This document shows positions 1 to 11,772 of a stretch of 64,000 nucleotides of DNA, piece by piece. The translations under genes and the position numbers were made by a program. Below the pieces are notes generated by a model. It saw only the letters and a program-made list of their open reading frames with translations, searched no databases and was not told the DNA's origin. The stretch is from Paenibacillus xylanexedens (GTDB lineage Bacteria; Bacillota; Bacilli; Paenibacillales; Paenibacillaceae), in assembly GCF_001908275.1 (NCBI RefSeq), contig NZ_CP018620.1:2418001-2482000 (forward strand). Direction: 5' to 3'. Position 1 is the stretch's first letter. Each line of letters opens with the position of its first letter.

Positions 1-939
1 GCCATTTGTGATCGAATAACGATTATGAGAAGTGGTACAACTGTCGGTGTGTTTGAGATGACAAATATATCAGAACAGGAAATTTCCCGTCTTATGGTCG
101 GTAGAGATGTTGTATTAAAATATGCCAAAGATACAAAAACAACTGGAGAACCTGTTCTAACTGTCAATCAATTATCTGTCTCTAATCCAGCCGGTAAAAA
201 ATTGCTTCATAACATGGATGTTCATATTAATGAAGGAGAAATCGTTGGTATAGCAGGTGTAGAAGGGAATGGTCAATCCACCTTCATTCAGGCGTTAACA
301 GGGACATTACAAGCCCATCACAAGGGTTCCATTCAAGTGAAGGGAAATGAGATCAGCAATAAAAGTATCGGTGAAATCAGAAAGCTCCGTGTGTCTTATA
401 TCCCGGAAGATCGTATGCGACAAGGTGCAGCCAAAGATGAAAGTATTAGTGATAATATGATTTCTACTCAATATCGACAGAAAGAGTGGAATAAAGGGTT
501 GTTCTTTAATAAGAAAAAAATTGAGGAACTGTCCAGAACTCTTGTAGAAGAGTTTAAAGTAAAATGTTCAAGTCCCCTGCAAAAAATTGGTATGTTATCA
601 GGCGGAAATATGCAGAAGGTAATTGTATCAAGAGAATGTTCTACTGACCCGATTCTTCTAATAGCTGAACAACCAACACGTGGAGTAGATATAGGCGCGG
701 CACAACTTATTCATCATAAGTTACTTGAAATGAGAAAAAAACATTGCGCAATCCTTCTTATATCAGCAGATCTAAATGAAGTACTTGAGCTAAGTGACCG
801 TTTATTGGTCATGTACGAGGGAGAAATTGTTGCTTCCTTTGACGAGCCATCCAACCTTACAGAAAAAGAACTTGGGCTTTATATGCTCGGGTTAAAGCGA
901 GATAGTCATACCGCATCAGAGGGAGGAAACCATGGTTAA
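1..939 (+). CDS. Nucleoside ABC transporter ATP-binding protein, 5' end cut off
   Basis: C-terminal half of a two-domain ABC ATPase of the simple-sugar/nucleoside (NupO/BmpA-associated) type; it would power import through the two following permeases. The reading frame is open to base 1, so the true start lies outside the window and the ATG at 25 is internal. The visible half starts with the end of the first nucleotide domain (RLMVGRDVV, typical of the inter-domain linker) and then has a second cassette: degenerate Walker A GVEGNGQS near 77, signature LSGGNMQK near 193, Walker B LLIAEQPTRGVDIG. The usual family length is about 510 residues, so some 200 are missing. It overlaps the next gene by 8 bases, indicating one operon. 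Confidence 0.93.
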   Translation, partial: AICDRITIMRSGTTVGVFEMTNISEQEISRLMVGRDVVLKYAKDTKTTGEPVLTVNQLSVSNPAGKKLLHNMDVHINEGEIVGIAGVEGNGQSTFIQALTGTLQAHHKGSIQVKGNEISNKSIGEIRKLRVSYIPEDRMRQGAAKDESISDNMISTQYRQKEWNKGLFFNKKKIEELSRTLVEEFKVKCSSPLQKIGMLSGGNMQKVIVSRECSTDPILLIAEQPTRGVDIGAAQLIHHKLLEMRKKHCAILLISADLNEVLELSDRLLVMYEGEIVASFDEPSNLTEKELGLYMLGLKRDSHTASEGGNHG

Positions 940-1975
940 GTATTTTGAATTTATTCGTACCTGTACAGTAATCTTAATTGCTCTAGTCTTGGCGTTTCTC
1001 ATTATTGCCTTAGTAAGTAACCAACCTTTGGAAACGATTTGGATTTTCCTTATTGAACCCATATCTTCTATATCGAATATCGGGAACGTTATTGAAATGT
1101 CCATTCCCCTTATGTTCACGGGGTTGTCTGTCTTACTTCTTTTTAGAACGGGTTTGTTTAACCTTGGTGCAGAAGGATTGTTTTACTTTTCCGGGCTTAT
1201 AGCAGCCGTTATCGGAATTCATTTTACACTGAACTCTTTCTTTCATCCGATGGTAGCGATCTTGGTTGCTGGTATTACCGGTGCTGTTCTGTCAGCGATT
1301 CCCGGAATATTAAAAGCAAAATGGAATGCCGATGTCCTTGTTACATCATTAATGTTTAACAGTATATTATTTGGTATTGGCCTTTATTTTCTAAATTATC
1401 ATTTACGTGATGTTGAGGCATTTGCGAACGTTTCTTTCAAGTTTGAACCATCGGCTTTGTTAGCGGTAATCGTACCGGGGACGAGAATTCACACGGGTCT
1501 TATTATTGTCCTCCTACTTATTATTGCAACCCATTACTTCATGTTTCATACAAAATGGGGCTATGAACTCCGGATGACTGGAGCGAATCGTGAATTTGCC
1601 GAGTATTCGGGTATTAATACGGCCAAGGTTATCATTTTTGTTCATATCTTGGCAGGATTTATCGCCGGTATAGGAGGAGGCGTTGAAGTTCTCGGTATGC
1701 ATACTCGTTTTGACTGGACAAGGTTGCCAGGATATGGATTGGATGGTGCACTTGTTGCCTTGCTTGCGAAAAATAATCCACTTTCCGTCATTGGTGCAGC
1801 ATTATTTCTTGCCTATATTCGGATTGGCGCCGATCAAATGTCAATTGTTTCGGATGTACCAGCTGAAATGATTTCGATTATTCAGGCTGTACTCATTCTA
1901 TTAATCTCAGCTGAACACTTCTTGAAGAAGTGGAAAAATAAATTATTACTAAAGGAGGCTGAGAATCATGGCTGA
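932..1975 (+). CDS. Nucleoside ABC transporter permease (NupP-like)
   Basis: Membrane permease of the BPD_transp_2 family, 347 residues, with about eight to ten hydrophobic segments and the family pattern FRTGLFNLGAEGLFYFSGL near residue 67, which resembles the N-x-G-x-E-G motif of nucleoside and branched-chain permeases. It would form half of the membrane channel, with the next gene as the other half. Start ATG at 932 follows GGAGG and overlaps the ATPase stop. Its own stop overlaps the next start by 8 bases. Substrate (nucleosides) is inferred from the hydrolase and phosphorylase downstream; a substrate-binding lipoprotein is expected upstream, outside the window. Confidence 0.9.
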   Translation: MVKYFEFIRTCTVILIALVLAFLIIALVSNQPLETIWIFLIEPISSISNIGNVIEMSIPLMFTGLSVLLLFRTGLFNLGAEGLFYFSGLIAAVIGIHFTLNSFFHPMVAILVAGITGAVLSAIPGILKAKWNADVLVTSLMFNSILFGIGLYFLNYHLRDVEAFANVSFKFEPSALLAVIVPGTRIHTGLIIVLLLIIATHYFMFHTKWGYELRMTGANREFAEYSGINTAKVIIFVHILAGFIAGIGGGVEVLGMHTRFDWTRLPGYGLDGALVALLAKNNPLSVIGAALFLAYIRIGADQMSIVSDVPAEMISIIQAVLILLISAEHFLKKWKNKLLLKEAENHG

Positions 1976-2897
1976 TATTCTAAACATCATTTTTTCAACG
2001 GACTTTGCATTCTCAGTCCTGCGAGTGACAACACCTATTTTATTAGCGGCACTTGGAGCATTTATCTCTAATAAAGCGGGGATTGTTAATATCGGCATGG
2101 AAGGCATTATGTTAATTGGGGCATTAACAGGGGTTGTTGTAAGTGCTTTCACTCAAAATGCTTGGATTGGGCTGCTTGGAGCTGTTGTTGCTGGAGTTGC
2201 TATTTCCGGCGTACTGGCTTACTTTACTTTGAAATTCAAAACGAACATCATTTTAGGCGGAGTAGCCATCAATATGTTTGCATCTGGAGGCACTGTCTTT
2301 CTCTTGTATTTGTTCTCAGGTGATAAAGGTACGTCCTCATCGCTACAAAGTAAAATACTACCCAATGTAGATATACCCATTTTAAAGGATATTCCTATTC
2401 TGGGCCCAATTCTTTCAGGTCACAATGTTCTAACTTATATTTCTATAGTTGCAGTTGTATTTGTTTATTATTTGTTAAAAAAAACACCATTGGGATTACA
2501 AATCAGGTCTGTTGGTGAAAGTCCACACGCCGCTCAATCTGTCGGAATAAGTGTCAACAAAGTTCAATGCATTGCCTTATTACTTAGTGGATTTTTCGCT
2601 TCTCTTGGCGGTGCTTACATGTCTATGGGTTATCTTTCCATGTTTACAAGGGATATGGTGGCAGGAAGAGGTTGGATTGCCATTGCGGCTGAAGCTTTAG
2701 GTGGTGGAACGACGGGGGGGACCTTTATTGCTTCACTAGCATTTGGTGCTGCTGAGGCCGTTGCCAATTCATTTCAAATTTTACAGATTCCCGCTGAGTT
2801 AATTGGAACACTTCCGTATGTTTCAACTGTTATCGGATTAACGGTATACGCTATGATCGAAACGAAAAGAAAGAAAAAAAAGGCGATGAACTCTTAA
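1968..2897 (+). CDS. Nucleoside ABC transporter permease (NupQ-like)
   Basis: Second BPD_transp_2 permease, 309 residues, with repeated hydrophobic helices. It carries NKAGIVNIGMEGIMLIGAL near residue 36, the same motif as in its partner, and a glycine-rich segment AIAAEALGGGTTGGTF near 240. Together with the previous permease it forms the heterodimeric channel. The start at 1968 lies within the previous gene and is preceded by AAAGGAGG, so translation is coupled. Like the rest of this cluster, it is A+T-rich compared with genes after 8.5 kb. Confidence 0.9.
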   Translation: MADILNIIFSTDFAFSVLRVTTPILLAALGAFISNKAGIVNIGMEGIMLIGALTGVVVSAFTQNAWIGLLGAVVAGVAISGVLAYFTLKFKTNIILGGVAINMFASGGTVFLLYLFSGDKGTSSSLQSKILPNVDIPILKDIPILGPILSGHNVLTYISIVAVVFVYYLLKKTPLGLQIRSVGESPHAAQSVGISVNKVQCIALLLSGFFASLGGAYMSMGYLSMFTRDMVAGRGWIAIAAEALGGGTTGGTFIASLAFGAAEAVANSFQILQIPAELIGTLPYVSTVIGLTVYAMIETKRKKKKAMNS

Positions 2898-2927
2898 TAT
2901 CTTAATATAGGTGAGGAGAATTATATA

Positions 2928-3872
2928 ATGGCTTTACAGCGAATAATCATTGACACAGATATCGGGAGCGACATTGATGATGCAATGGCCTTAGCATTGG
3001 CAGTGCGGTCACCTGAGATACAACTTGAAGGTGTGACAACCGTATATGGAGATGTGGACTTAAGGGCAAAAATGGCAAAAAAAATGCTCCAATTAGGAAA
3101 CAGAGACGACGTCCGTGTGTATGCAGGCATAAACAATCCGCTGCTTAATAATCGGGAAATATGGATGGCTGGTCATGAGGGTATAGGTCTGTTAACAGAT
3201 GAAGATGTTATTGAGTACGATGATCGACACGCAGTAGACTTTATTATTGAAACAGTGACGAATAACCCCGGTGAAATAACATTAGTCACCATCGGGCCGT
3301 TAACTAATATAGCTGCGAGTATTATTCGTGAACCGAAAGTAGCTGATCATGTAAAAGAAATTATTATGATGGGCGGAGTTACTCGCTTTGGCGAAATGGG
3401 GCCAGAACTGAGACTGGTGGAACATAATATTGTCTGCGATCCTGAAGCAGCATCTGTTGTTTTCCGAAGCGGGGCTCCTATTGTAATGGTCGGATTGGAT
3501 GTCACATTAAAGGTAATCATCACTGAAGAAGAAAGAAGACGACTTCATGAAACAGGTGACCCTATGAATATGGCCTTATCCCGTATGATGAAAAAATGGT
3601 TTGAATATAATAACGAGCAGCACACCTATATGCATGATCCTTTAACTGTAGCACTGGTTCTAGATAGAAGCCTTGTAAAGACAAAGAAAATGAATGTTCA
3701 GGTAGAGTATGACCACAGACTACGAACAGGACAAACATTGGCCACTATTTCAGAATATGGAAATGTAGATGTCTGTATAGATGTAGAAGAGGATCGATTT
3801 ATTGAGTTATTGCTAAACCATTTAGTCACAGAGAAAAGCGGGGACAATTTTAAATACAAAGGAGTTAAATAA
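2928..3872 (+). CDS. Nucleoside hydrolase (IUNH family)
   Basis: Hydrolyses the N-glycosidic bond of imported nucleosides to free base and ribose. The calcium-binding signature DTDIGSDIDDA lies at residues 9-19, and HDPLTVA near 237 is the conserved C-terminal metal-site motif. At 314 residues it has the usual family length. No signal peptide is seen, so it is cytoplasmic. It sits 30 bases after the transporter permease with a GAGGAG site before the ATG, and its stop overlaps the start of the phosphorylase gene, so it belongs to the salvage operon. Whether it prefers purine or pyrimidine nucleosides cannot be told from sequence alone. Confidence 0.92.
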   Translation: MALQRIIIDTDIGSDIDDAMALALAVRSPEIQLEGVTTVYGDVDLRAKMAKKMLQLGNRDDVRVYAGINNPLLNNREIWMAGHEGIGLLTDEDVIEYDDRHAVDFIIETVTNNPGEITLVTIGPLTNIAASIIREPKVADHVKEIIMMGGVTRFGEMGPELRLVEHNIVCDPEAASVVFRSGAPIVMVGLDVTLKVIITEEERRRLHETGDPMNMALSRMMKKWFEYNNEQHTYMHDPLTVALVLDRSLVKTKKMNVQVEYDHRLRTGQTLATISEYGNVDVCIDVEEDRFIELLLNHLVTEKSGDNFKYKGVK

Positions 3873-4693
3873 TGAATCATGAAACCTTTCAAAATACAGT
3901 TAGCTTTTTAAATGAGAAGGTTATGAACACCCCAAAAATCGGTTTAATATTAGGATCAGGGCTTGGGATTTTAGCCGATGAGATTGAGAAGCCCGTCAAG
4001 ATTCCCTATAACGAGATTCCAAATTTCCCTATTTCGACTGTAGAAGGCCATGCTGGCCAACTCGTATTTGGAATTTTGGGTGGGGTTGAGGTTGTGGCGA
4101 TGCAGGGGCGTTTCCATTTCTATGAAGGATATAGTATGGACAAGGTAACCTTCCCAGTTCGTGTTCTTAAACAGTTAGGCGTTGAGGTGTTAATCGTAAC
4201 CAATGCCGCAGGCGGGGTAAATGAAAGCTTTGAACCTGGAGATTTAATGATCATTGCTGACCATATTAACAATATGGGGACAAACCCGTTGATTGGTCCG
4301 AATGATCCAAAGCTTGGTGTCCGTTTCCCTGATATGTCTCAAAGTTATACACAAGAATTGCAAACATTGGCAAAGGAAGTAGCCGCTGACTTAAACATGA
4401 ATGTAAGAGAAGGAGTCTATTTCGGAAATCCTGGACCTGTATATGAAACTCCGGCAGAAATCCGAATGATAGGAGGTTTAGGAGGAGATGCTGTAGGCAT
4501 GTCCACTGTGCCAGAGGTCATTGTTGCGAGCCATAGTGGGATGAAGGTGTTAGGTATTTCCTGTATTTCAAATATGGCAGCCGGGATCTTAAATCAGCCT
4601 CTTACACATGACGAAGTGATTGAAACAACGGAAAAAGTAAAAGCGAACTTCCTCCTCTATATTAAAGAAATTGTAAAAAAAATCGGTTTGTAA
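3872..4693 (+). CDS. punA: Purine-nucleoside phosphorylase, trimeric (PNP family 2)
   Basis: Splits purine nucleosides with phosphate into base and ribose-1-phosphate. Visible motifs are LGSGLG near 26 and EGHAGQLVFG near 57, which form part of the phosphate site, VTNAAGGVN near 110, and YFGNPGPVYETPAE near 189, the purine-binding segment; AVGMSTVPEVIVA near 210 is the family signature. At 273 residues it matches trimeric PNPs (PupG/PunA), not the hexameric DeoD type. It overlaps the nucleoside hydrolase by one base (TAATG), giving the operon two routes for breaking down imported nucleosides. A hairpin terminator follows. Confidence 0.95.
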   Translation: MNHETFQNTVSFLNEKVMNTPKIGLILGSGLGILADEIEKPVKIPYNEIPNFPISTVEGHAGQLVFGILGGVEVVAMQGRFHFYEGYSMDKVTFPVRVLKQLGVEVLIVTNAAGGVNESFEPGDLMIIADHINNMGTNPLIGPNDPKLGVRFPDMSQSYTQELQTLAKEVAADLNMNVREGVYFGNPGPVYETPAEIRMIGGLGGDAVGMSTVPEVIVASHSGMKVLGISCISNMAAGILNQPLTHDEVIETTEKVKANFLLYIKEIVKKIGL

Positions 4694-4848
4694 ATCGCAG
4701 CGTTAAAGGTGCATCATTACTGTGACTAGCGAGTGGGTTAACATGATCGATGCATGTATCGTTGACCTGCTAAGGTAACGTGTTACGCATTGCAAAACGC
4801 AAAAAACGAATAGTGGACTGATATCCGAAAATATTGGTAAAAATGAAT

Positions 4849-4881
4849 CCCGCTGGCATAACGCTAGTGGGGTTTATTTTT
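4849..4881 (+). terminator. Rho-independent terminator after the nucleoside operon
   Basis: CCCGCTGG pairs with CTAGTGGG (two G-U pairs) around a short loop and is followed by a T-rich tail. The stretch 4694-4848 before it holds no gene; it contains one weak inverted repeat (GGTTAAC near 4736 with GTTGACC near 4769). Confidence 0.75.
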
Positions 4882-4982
4882 ACTATATAACATATTCATT
4901 TATAATTGGTTTACATTAGAAGATTTATAAGTTATATTTTCTATCTATTAAATTATAGACACAATATTTGGAGGTCATCATT

Positions 4983-5426
4983 ATGAAACATATCACAAAA
5001 GTGGTAGTGGCAGTTTTGGTTGCGACTGGTGTAATTATCCTCCTCTACTCATTCACTTCCACTTCTGCTTCAGTGCCAGTAATAGCTGATAAACCTAGAA
5101 GTACTCCATCAACTCCATTAACAGTAATCAATAATGAGGATTTCGCAGGTACTACAAATATGCATCGGTTTGATATTCCAACAGGATTTAGTTATGTGAA
5201 AGTGAGTTTCAAAAACACGGGTTTGAAACACTTCACGTTCACGATTAATGAAGGATCACCTAGTGGAACTGAAATATTGTATGGCAGGGTCCCGGCAGAC
5301 GGAAAAGAGCATACATATTATAGTGACAAAGCGTTGTCGACGGGTTGGTATTATGTGAGTACCTCTTCTGCGCAAGGGATGTCTGGCACATTAGATGTTT
5401 CTCTGGGAACTGATGCTTATAAATGA
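4983..5426 (+). CDS. Secreted or membrane-anchored protein of unknown function
   Basis: Not recognised. The 147-residue product begins MKHITKVVVAVLV, with a hydrophobic segment at about 6-25 that may be a signal peptide or an uncleaved anchor. The rest is polar and beta-strand-rich (many T, S, V, Y), ending in a GTLDVSLGTDAYK strand, so it is probably an extracellular beta-sandwich. The start at 4983 was chosen over an upstream in-frame TTG at 4968 because GGAGG lies 8 bases before it. It is separated from the PNP operon by a terminator and is followed 34 bases later by a small membrane protein gene. Confidence 0.7.
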   Translation: MKHITKVVVAVLVATGVIILLYSFTSTSASVPVIADKPRSTPSTPLTVINNEDFAGTTNMHRFDIPTGFSYVKVSFKNTGLKHFTFTINEGSPSGTEILYGRVPADGKEHTYYSDKALSTGWYYVSTSSAQGMSGTLDVSLGTDAYK

Positions 5427-5460
5427 TTCGGGAATTTACTCTAAAGGAGGAGGAAATGAT

Positions 5461-5697
5461 TTGAGAAAGGGTACAAAGTGGACATTGTTGATTCTGGGTT
5501 TGATGCTCGCTGCAATATTTATCAACTTTTTTATGAATCTATATAGCTTTGCTTATGCACTGATTACTGTGCTTATACTTGCCTTTATGGGGTGGGGTTT
5601 CTTAGCGAAATTAAAGAACGACGTTCGTCAGCATGAAGATTACCATAGAAGAGAGCATCAGTCTGCGATCGATGACATCGATAGATACACCAGGTAG
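5461..5697 (+). CDS. Small two-helix membrane protein of unknown function, TTG start
   Basis: The product is 78 residues with two hydrophobic helices (about 7-27 and 30-49) and a charged C-terminal tail (KLKNDVRQHEDYHRREHQ). Start TTG at 5461 is chosen because AAAGGAGG ends 10 bases upstream; the nearby ATG at 5456 hits a stop at once, and the longer frame from 5395 overlaps the previous gene. No family is recognised. A terminator follows at 5769. Confidence 0.65.
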   Translation: MRKGTKWTLLILGLMLAAIFINFFMNLYSFAYALITVLILAFMGWGFLAKLKNDVRQHEDYHRREHQSAIDDIDRYTR

Positions 5698-5768
5698 AAT
5701 TCAACCAACCTATCATACTTAGCACGTAGCATACATGAGAAGTTATAAGAAACTTGCACTGAAATGAT

Positions 5769-5796
5769 TAAAAGGCTCCCGTGAGGGAGTCTTTTT
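5769..5796 (+). terminator. Rho-independent terminator
   Basis: AAAAGGCTCCC and GGGAGTCTTTTT form a stem with loop GTGA, ending in a T run. It ends the transcription unit of the two small genes before it. Confidence 0.8.
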
Positions 5797-5925
5797 AATG
5801 GCTGATCTTGTAAAAGGAAGTAGTGGTCTTTTCTTCTATTGCTAAACAGACAGTTGTTAAGTAAAATAAACATATGAACAAGTGCTCATATATTAATGCA
5901 TAAAACGATATTGGGGATGATACAT

Positions 5926-6984
5926 ATGTACGATGTATTGGTTATCGGAGCTGGGCAAGCAGGCTTGGCAGCAGGTTACTATCTTCAACAGTCGGGGTTA
6001 ACCTTTTTAATCGTTGACGCTGCCTCATCTGTCGGGGAATCTTGGCGTAAACGGTACGATTCTTTACGTCTTTTTACCCCAAAAATGTATGATGGGTTAC
6101 CGGGAATGCCGCTTAGTGGAAATGAAAATGGCCTGCCAAGCAAAGATGAAATTGCAGATTATTTTGAAAGTTACGCCACACAAATGCATCTTCCAATAAA
6201 GTTAAACTGTGAAATCTCCCGTCTCTCGAAGCAAGATGAGGTGTACTATGCTGAAACCAATGATGGAACGATTGAAGCGCGCAATATTATCGTTGCCACG
6301 GGGCCTTTCCAGACCAAAAATGTTCCTCATTTTGCAAAATCATTATCTGAGAATGTGATTCAGCTTCACTCATCAGAATATAAAAATATCTCTCAATTGA
6401 TCCCTGGAACAACAGTAGTTGTAGGCGGAGGGAATTCAGGTGCCCAAATCGCTGTAGAGTTAACATCAGATGAACAACAAACCGTATACATATCCATAGC
6501 TCGAAATATTACCTTTAGGCCTTTGCATATTATGAAAAGAAGTATATTCTGGTATTTTGAAAAGCTCGGAATATTACGTGCAAGTGCAGATCGTATGGTT
6601 GGAAAATGGTTGCGAAATCAGCCTGAGTACGTATATGGCTATGAGTTAAAAGAGTTGATGACCCAGGGCAAAGTTAACATGCGCCCACGTGCTATTAATG
6701 CAATAGATGACCGTATCCTATATGAGGATGGTAGTGAAACACGAATAGACAATATTATCTGGGCGACTGGGTTTAAGCGAAATGATGGTTGGATCGATAT
6801 CAATGCTGCTTTTAATTCCAAAGGTGTAATATTACACGAGACAGGAATATCACCGGTTGCTGGACTGTACTTTGTAGGGCTACCTTGGCAAACATCACGG
6901 GGTTCTGCATTGTTGGGATGGGTCAAGTACGATGCTCAGAAGATCGTTAGTCATGTGATTCAAAGGAAAGACACATTGTACTAG
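5926..6984 (+). CDS. Flavin-containing monooxygenase-like / NAD(P)-binding oxidoreductase
   Basis: FAD- and NAD(P)H-binding protein of the CzcO/flavin monooxygenase group. The N-terminal Rossmann motif GAGQAGLAAG is at residues 8-17, followed by WRKRYDSLRLFTP, the FMO-like segment after the first beta-alpha-beta unit. A second dinucleotide motif GGGNSGAQIA lies near 165, and WATGFKRNDGW near 281 is the C-terminal ATG motif. The start at 5926 is preferred over the in-frame ATG at 5896 because GGGGA lies 8 bases upstream; this gives 352 residues. It stands alone. The substrate is unknown; members oxidise amines, sulfides or ketones or act as thioredoxin-reductase-like enzymes. Confidence 0.85.
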   Translation: MYDVLVIGAGQAGLAAGYYLQQSGLTFLIVDAASSVGESWRKRYDSLRLFTPKMYDGLPGMPLSGNENGLPSKDEIADYFESYATQMHLPIKLNCEISRLSKQDEVYYAETNDGTIEARNIIVATGPFQTKNVPHFAKSLSENVIQLHSSEYKNISQLIPGTTVVVGGGNSGAQIAVELTSDEQQTVYISIARNITFRPLHIMKRSIFWYFEKLGILRASADRMVGKWLRNQPEYVYGYELKELMTQGKVNMRPRAINAIDDRILYEDGSETRIDNIIWATGFKRNDGWIDINAAFNSKGVILHETGISPVAGLYFVGLPWQTSRGSALLGWVKYDAQKIVSHVIQRKDTLY

Positions 6985-7057
6985 AGCAGATGCTCGGCAT
7001 GATTAGGCAAATATCATAACTCACATTTTTGGGTATATTCCTAAAAGGAGGGATTTT

Positions 7058-7405
7058 ATGAAATTATTTAAACTGCCAATCATTCTTTGTACTATATTAC
7101 TTTTATCTATTGTCTCAGCTTGTGGTGCGGATGATAGGTTACATGGAAAAAGCGATAACTGGGATGTGTCTCTTCAGAGGTCAACAGGGATCTATAGTAT
7201 CATCTACATCGGTGATGAAAAGCGTATAAAAGATTTTGTGTTTGACCTTACCGGCAATAATATAAAACAACAGGGGAAAGCGCTTGAGGAACAAGGGGTA
7301 CCGTTCAGTATGTCGGGGACGGTTACTGAGGCGGAGAAAACGAAAGATCCAATTACCTTTAAAATGAGCTGGAACAATAAGAACGAGATTGTAACTTTTG
7401 AGTAA
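7058..7405 (+). CDS. Small lipoprotein of unknown function
   Basis: The product is 115 residues with a lipoprotein signal: MKLFKLPIILCTILLLSIV then SAC-G, so Cys22 would be lipidated and the protein held at the outer face of the membrane. The remainder is a short soluble domain with no recognised motif. AAAGGAGGGA precedes the ATG. A 48-residue membrane ORF follows 26 bases after the stop, and the two probably share a transcript ending at the terminator at 7647. Confidence 0.75.
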   Translation: MKLFKLPIILCTILLLSIVSACGADDRLHGKSDNWDVSLQRSTGIYSIIYIGDEKRIKDFVFDLTGNNIKQQGKALEEQGVPFSMSGTVTEAEKTKDPITFKMSWNNKNEIVTFE

Positions 7406-7431
7406 CTCTCTCATAGTGGAGGTGTTCATCA

Positions 7432-7578
7432 TTGGACTTATGGCAACTATTAATCGCCTGGATATGCATTGTTTGTTGGATTGTCACTTACAAAGATAAG
7501 ATCAGTAAATGGATACTGTACCCTGTATCGCTTTTTTGTATAGTGATTACTTTAATTTTTTGGCTTACTAATCCATAA
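7432..7578 (+). CDS. 48-residue membrane microprotein, TTG start
   Basis: Short open frame starting TTG at 7432, with GGAGG at 7418-7422 (9-base spacing) and stop TAA at 7576-7578. The product is almost wholly hydrophobic in two stretches: LLIAWICIVCWIV, then a charged turn KDKISK, then ILYPVSLFCIVITLIFW. This predicts a two-helix membrane protein. It follows the lipoprotein gene by 26 bases and is followed by a terminator 69 bases later. No homologue is recognised. The ribosome site, operon position and uniform hydrophobicity make it a credible gene rather than a chance frame. Confidence 0.6.
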   Translation: MDLWQLLIAWICIVCWIVTYKDKISKWILYPVSLFCIVITLIFWLTNP

Positions 7579-7646
7579 AATAGGAAAATGTTAGATCAGA
7601 GACTGTGACTACTGAATTATCCAAAAAAAAGTACATATCACACCTT

Positions 7647-7675
7647 AGGCCGTTCCTTCATGGAGCGGCCTTTTT
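7647..7675 (+). terminator. Rho-independent terminator
   Basis: AGGCCGTTCC pairs with GGAGCGGCCT (one G-U pair) around TTCAT and runs into TTTTT. It ends the lipoprotein/microprotein unit just before the oppositely oriented gene at 7689. Confidence 0.85.
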
Positions 7676-7688
7676 GCACAATCGCATC

Positions 7689-8432
7689 TTATTTCGCAAC
7701 AGTTATTTCAAAAGTCGAGTGATCATGATCTTGAATGCTGAAGCGATATTCTAATCTGTTTCGAACCGTCGCATCATCAAAACTAGACTGATTCACATCG
7801 CGATCCAATAGACCGATATCCTGGATGACATCTTGTGCATCGTTATACGTGTACTCACTATTGGTTGTGAGAATGAGTGTGGCGATAGCGGTCAAAAAAA
7901 CTCCACCCGTTGGTTCGCTCGTATCAAAAGTTCCATATAACCGGACTTCCTGTACGCTCTCATCTGCATTCACTACACCAACCAAGCGCAATTCATCATT
8001 GAATACATACTCGAAAGTGTCAGTGCCCTGCTCGGAAGAGTCTTGTATATTCAAGCGGGTAATACTCAACCCATTCAGTCGGTATTTGCCTACGGCGCCA
8101 TTAAACTTGTTTTTAAATTCTTCGGTAGTCATGTGGAGGCCAGAAAGTTTAATCTGGGATGAAGGGGTCTGATCTATTTCAGACTGAGTAGAGTTCGAAG
8201 ATAAAGTCAGCATCCCATACAAACCTATTGAAGCAATTGCAAAACAGGCCGTTGTTAGAAAAATAAATCTGATCGGCAACCTATTACCTTTGCGAATAGA
8301 CAAGATCATCCCAACAACAAATCCCAAAAAAGCGATAAATCCAAGAATGAAGAGAGTGGTAAACAGATATTGCAAATTCTCACCTCGTAATAGAGTAATA
8401 GCTGGTACAAATCTTTCTTGCACCTCATTCAT
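7689..8432 (-). CDS. Membrane protein of unknown function
   Basis: The product is 247 residues. Two hydrophobic helices near the N-terminus (about 23-46 and 54-76) are followed by an extracellular domain of about 165 residues rich in D, S and T with repeated short strands (FEYVFNDELRLVGVVNADESVQEVRLYG) and one further mildly hydrophobic strand (GGVFLTAIATLIL). No family is recognised. The ATG at 8432 has only a weak site (GGGAA, 8 bases upstream). It lies downstream of lacZ on the same strand, beyond the lacZ terminator, so it probably has its own promoter in 8433-8482. Confidence 0.65.
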   Translation of the reverse strand: MNEVQERFVPAITLLRGENLQYLFTTLFILGFIAFLGFVVGMILSIRKGNRLPIRFIFLTTACFAIASIGLYGMLTLSSNSTQSEIDQTPSSQIKLSGLHMTTEEFKNKFNGAVGKYRLNGLSITRLNIQDSSEQGTDTFEYVFNDELRLVGVVNADESVQEVRLYGTFDTSEPTGGVFLTAIATLILTTNSEYTYNDAQDVIQDIGLLDRDVNQSSFDDATVRNRLEYRFSIQDHDHSTFEITVAK

Positions 8433-8482
8433 TATAATGTTCCCATGACAAAGTTCAAACTCCCACTATTCACTGCCTCAAC

Positions 8483-8517
8483 AAAAAAAGCACTGCCGGC
8501 ATGCTGCCAGCAGTGCT
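8483..8517 (-). terminator. Rho-independent terminator of lacZ
   Basis: Read on the minus strand, AGCACTGC and GCAGTGCT form a stem whose loop region includes the extra pairing TGGCAGCATGCCGG, followed by TTTTTTT. It starts ten bases after the lacZ stop. Confidence 0.9.
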
Positions 8518-8526
8518 TGCTTGATG

Positions 8527-11679
<3,153 letters not shown>

Positions 11680-11772
11680 TCATTATAGAATTGAATGATG
11701 ACTTAGAGAATAAAGAATATTGCCCATATATATCACAATATGAAACTAACGATGGAGAAAGTGGTGTACTGG

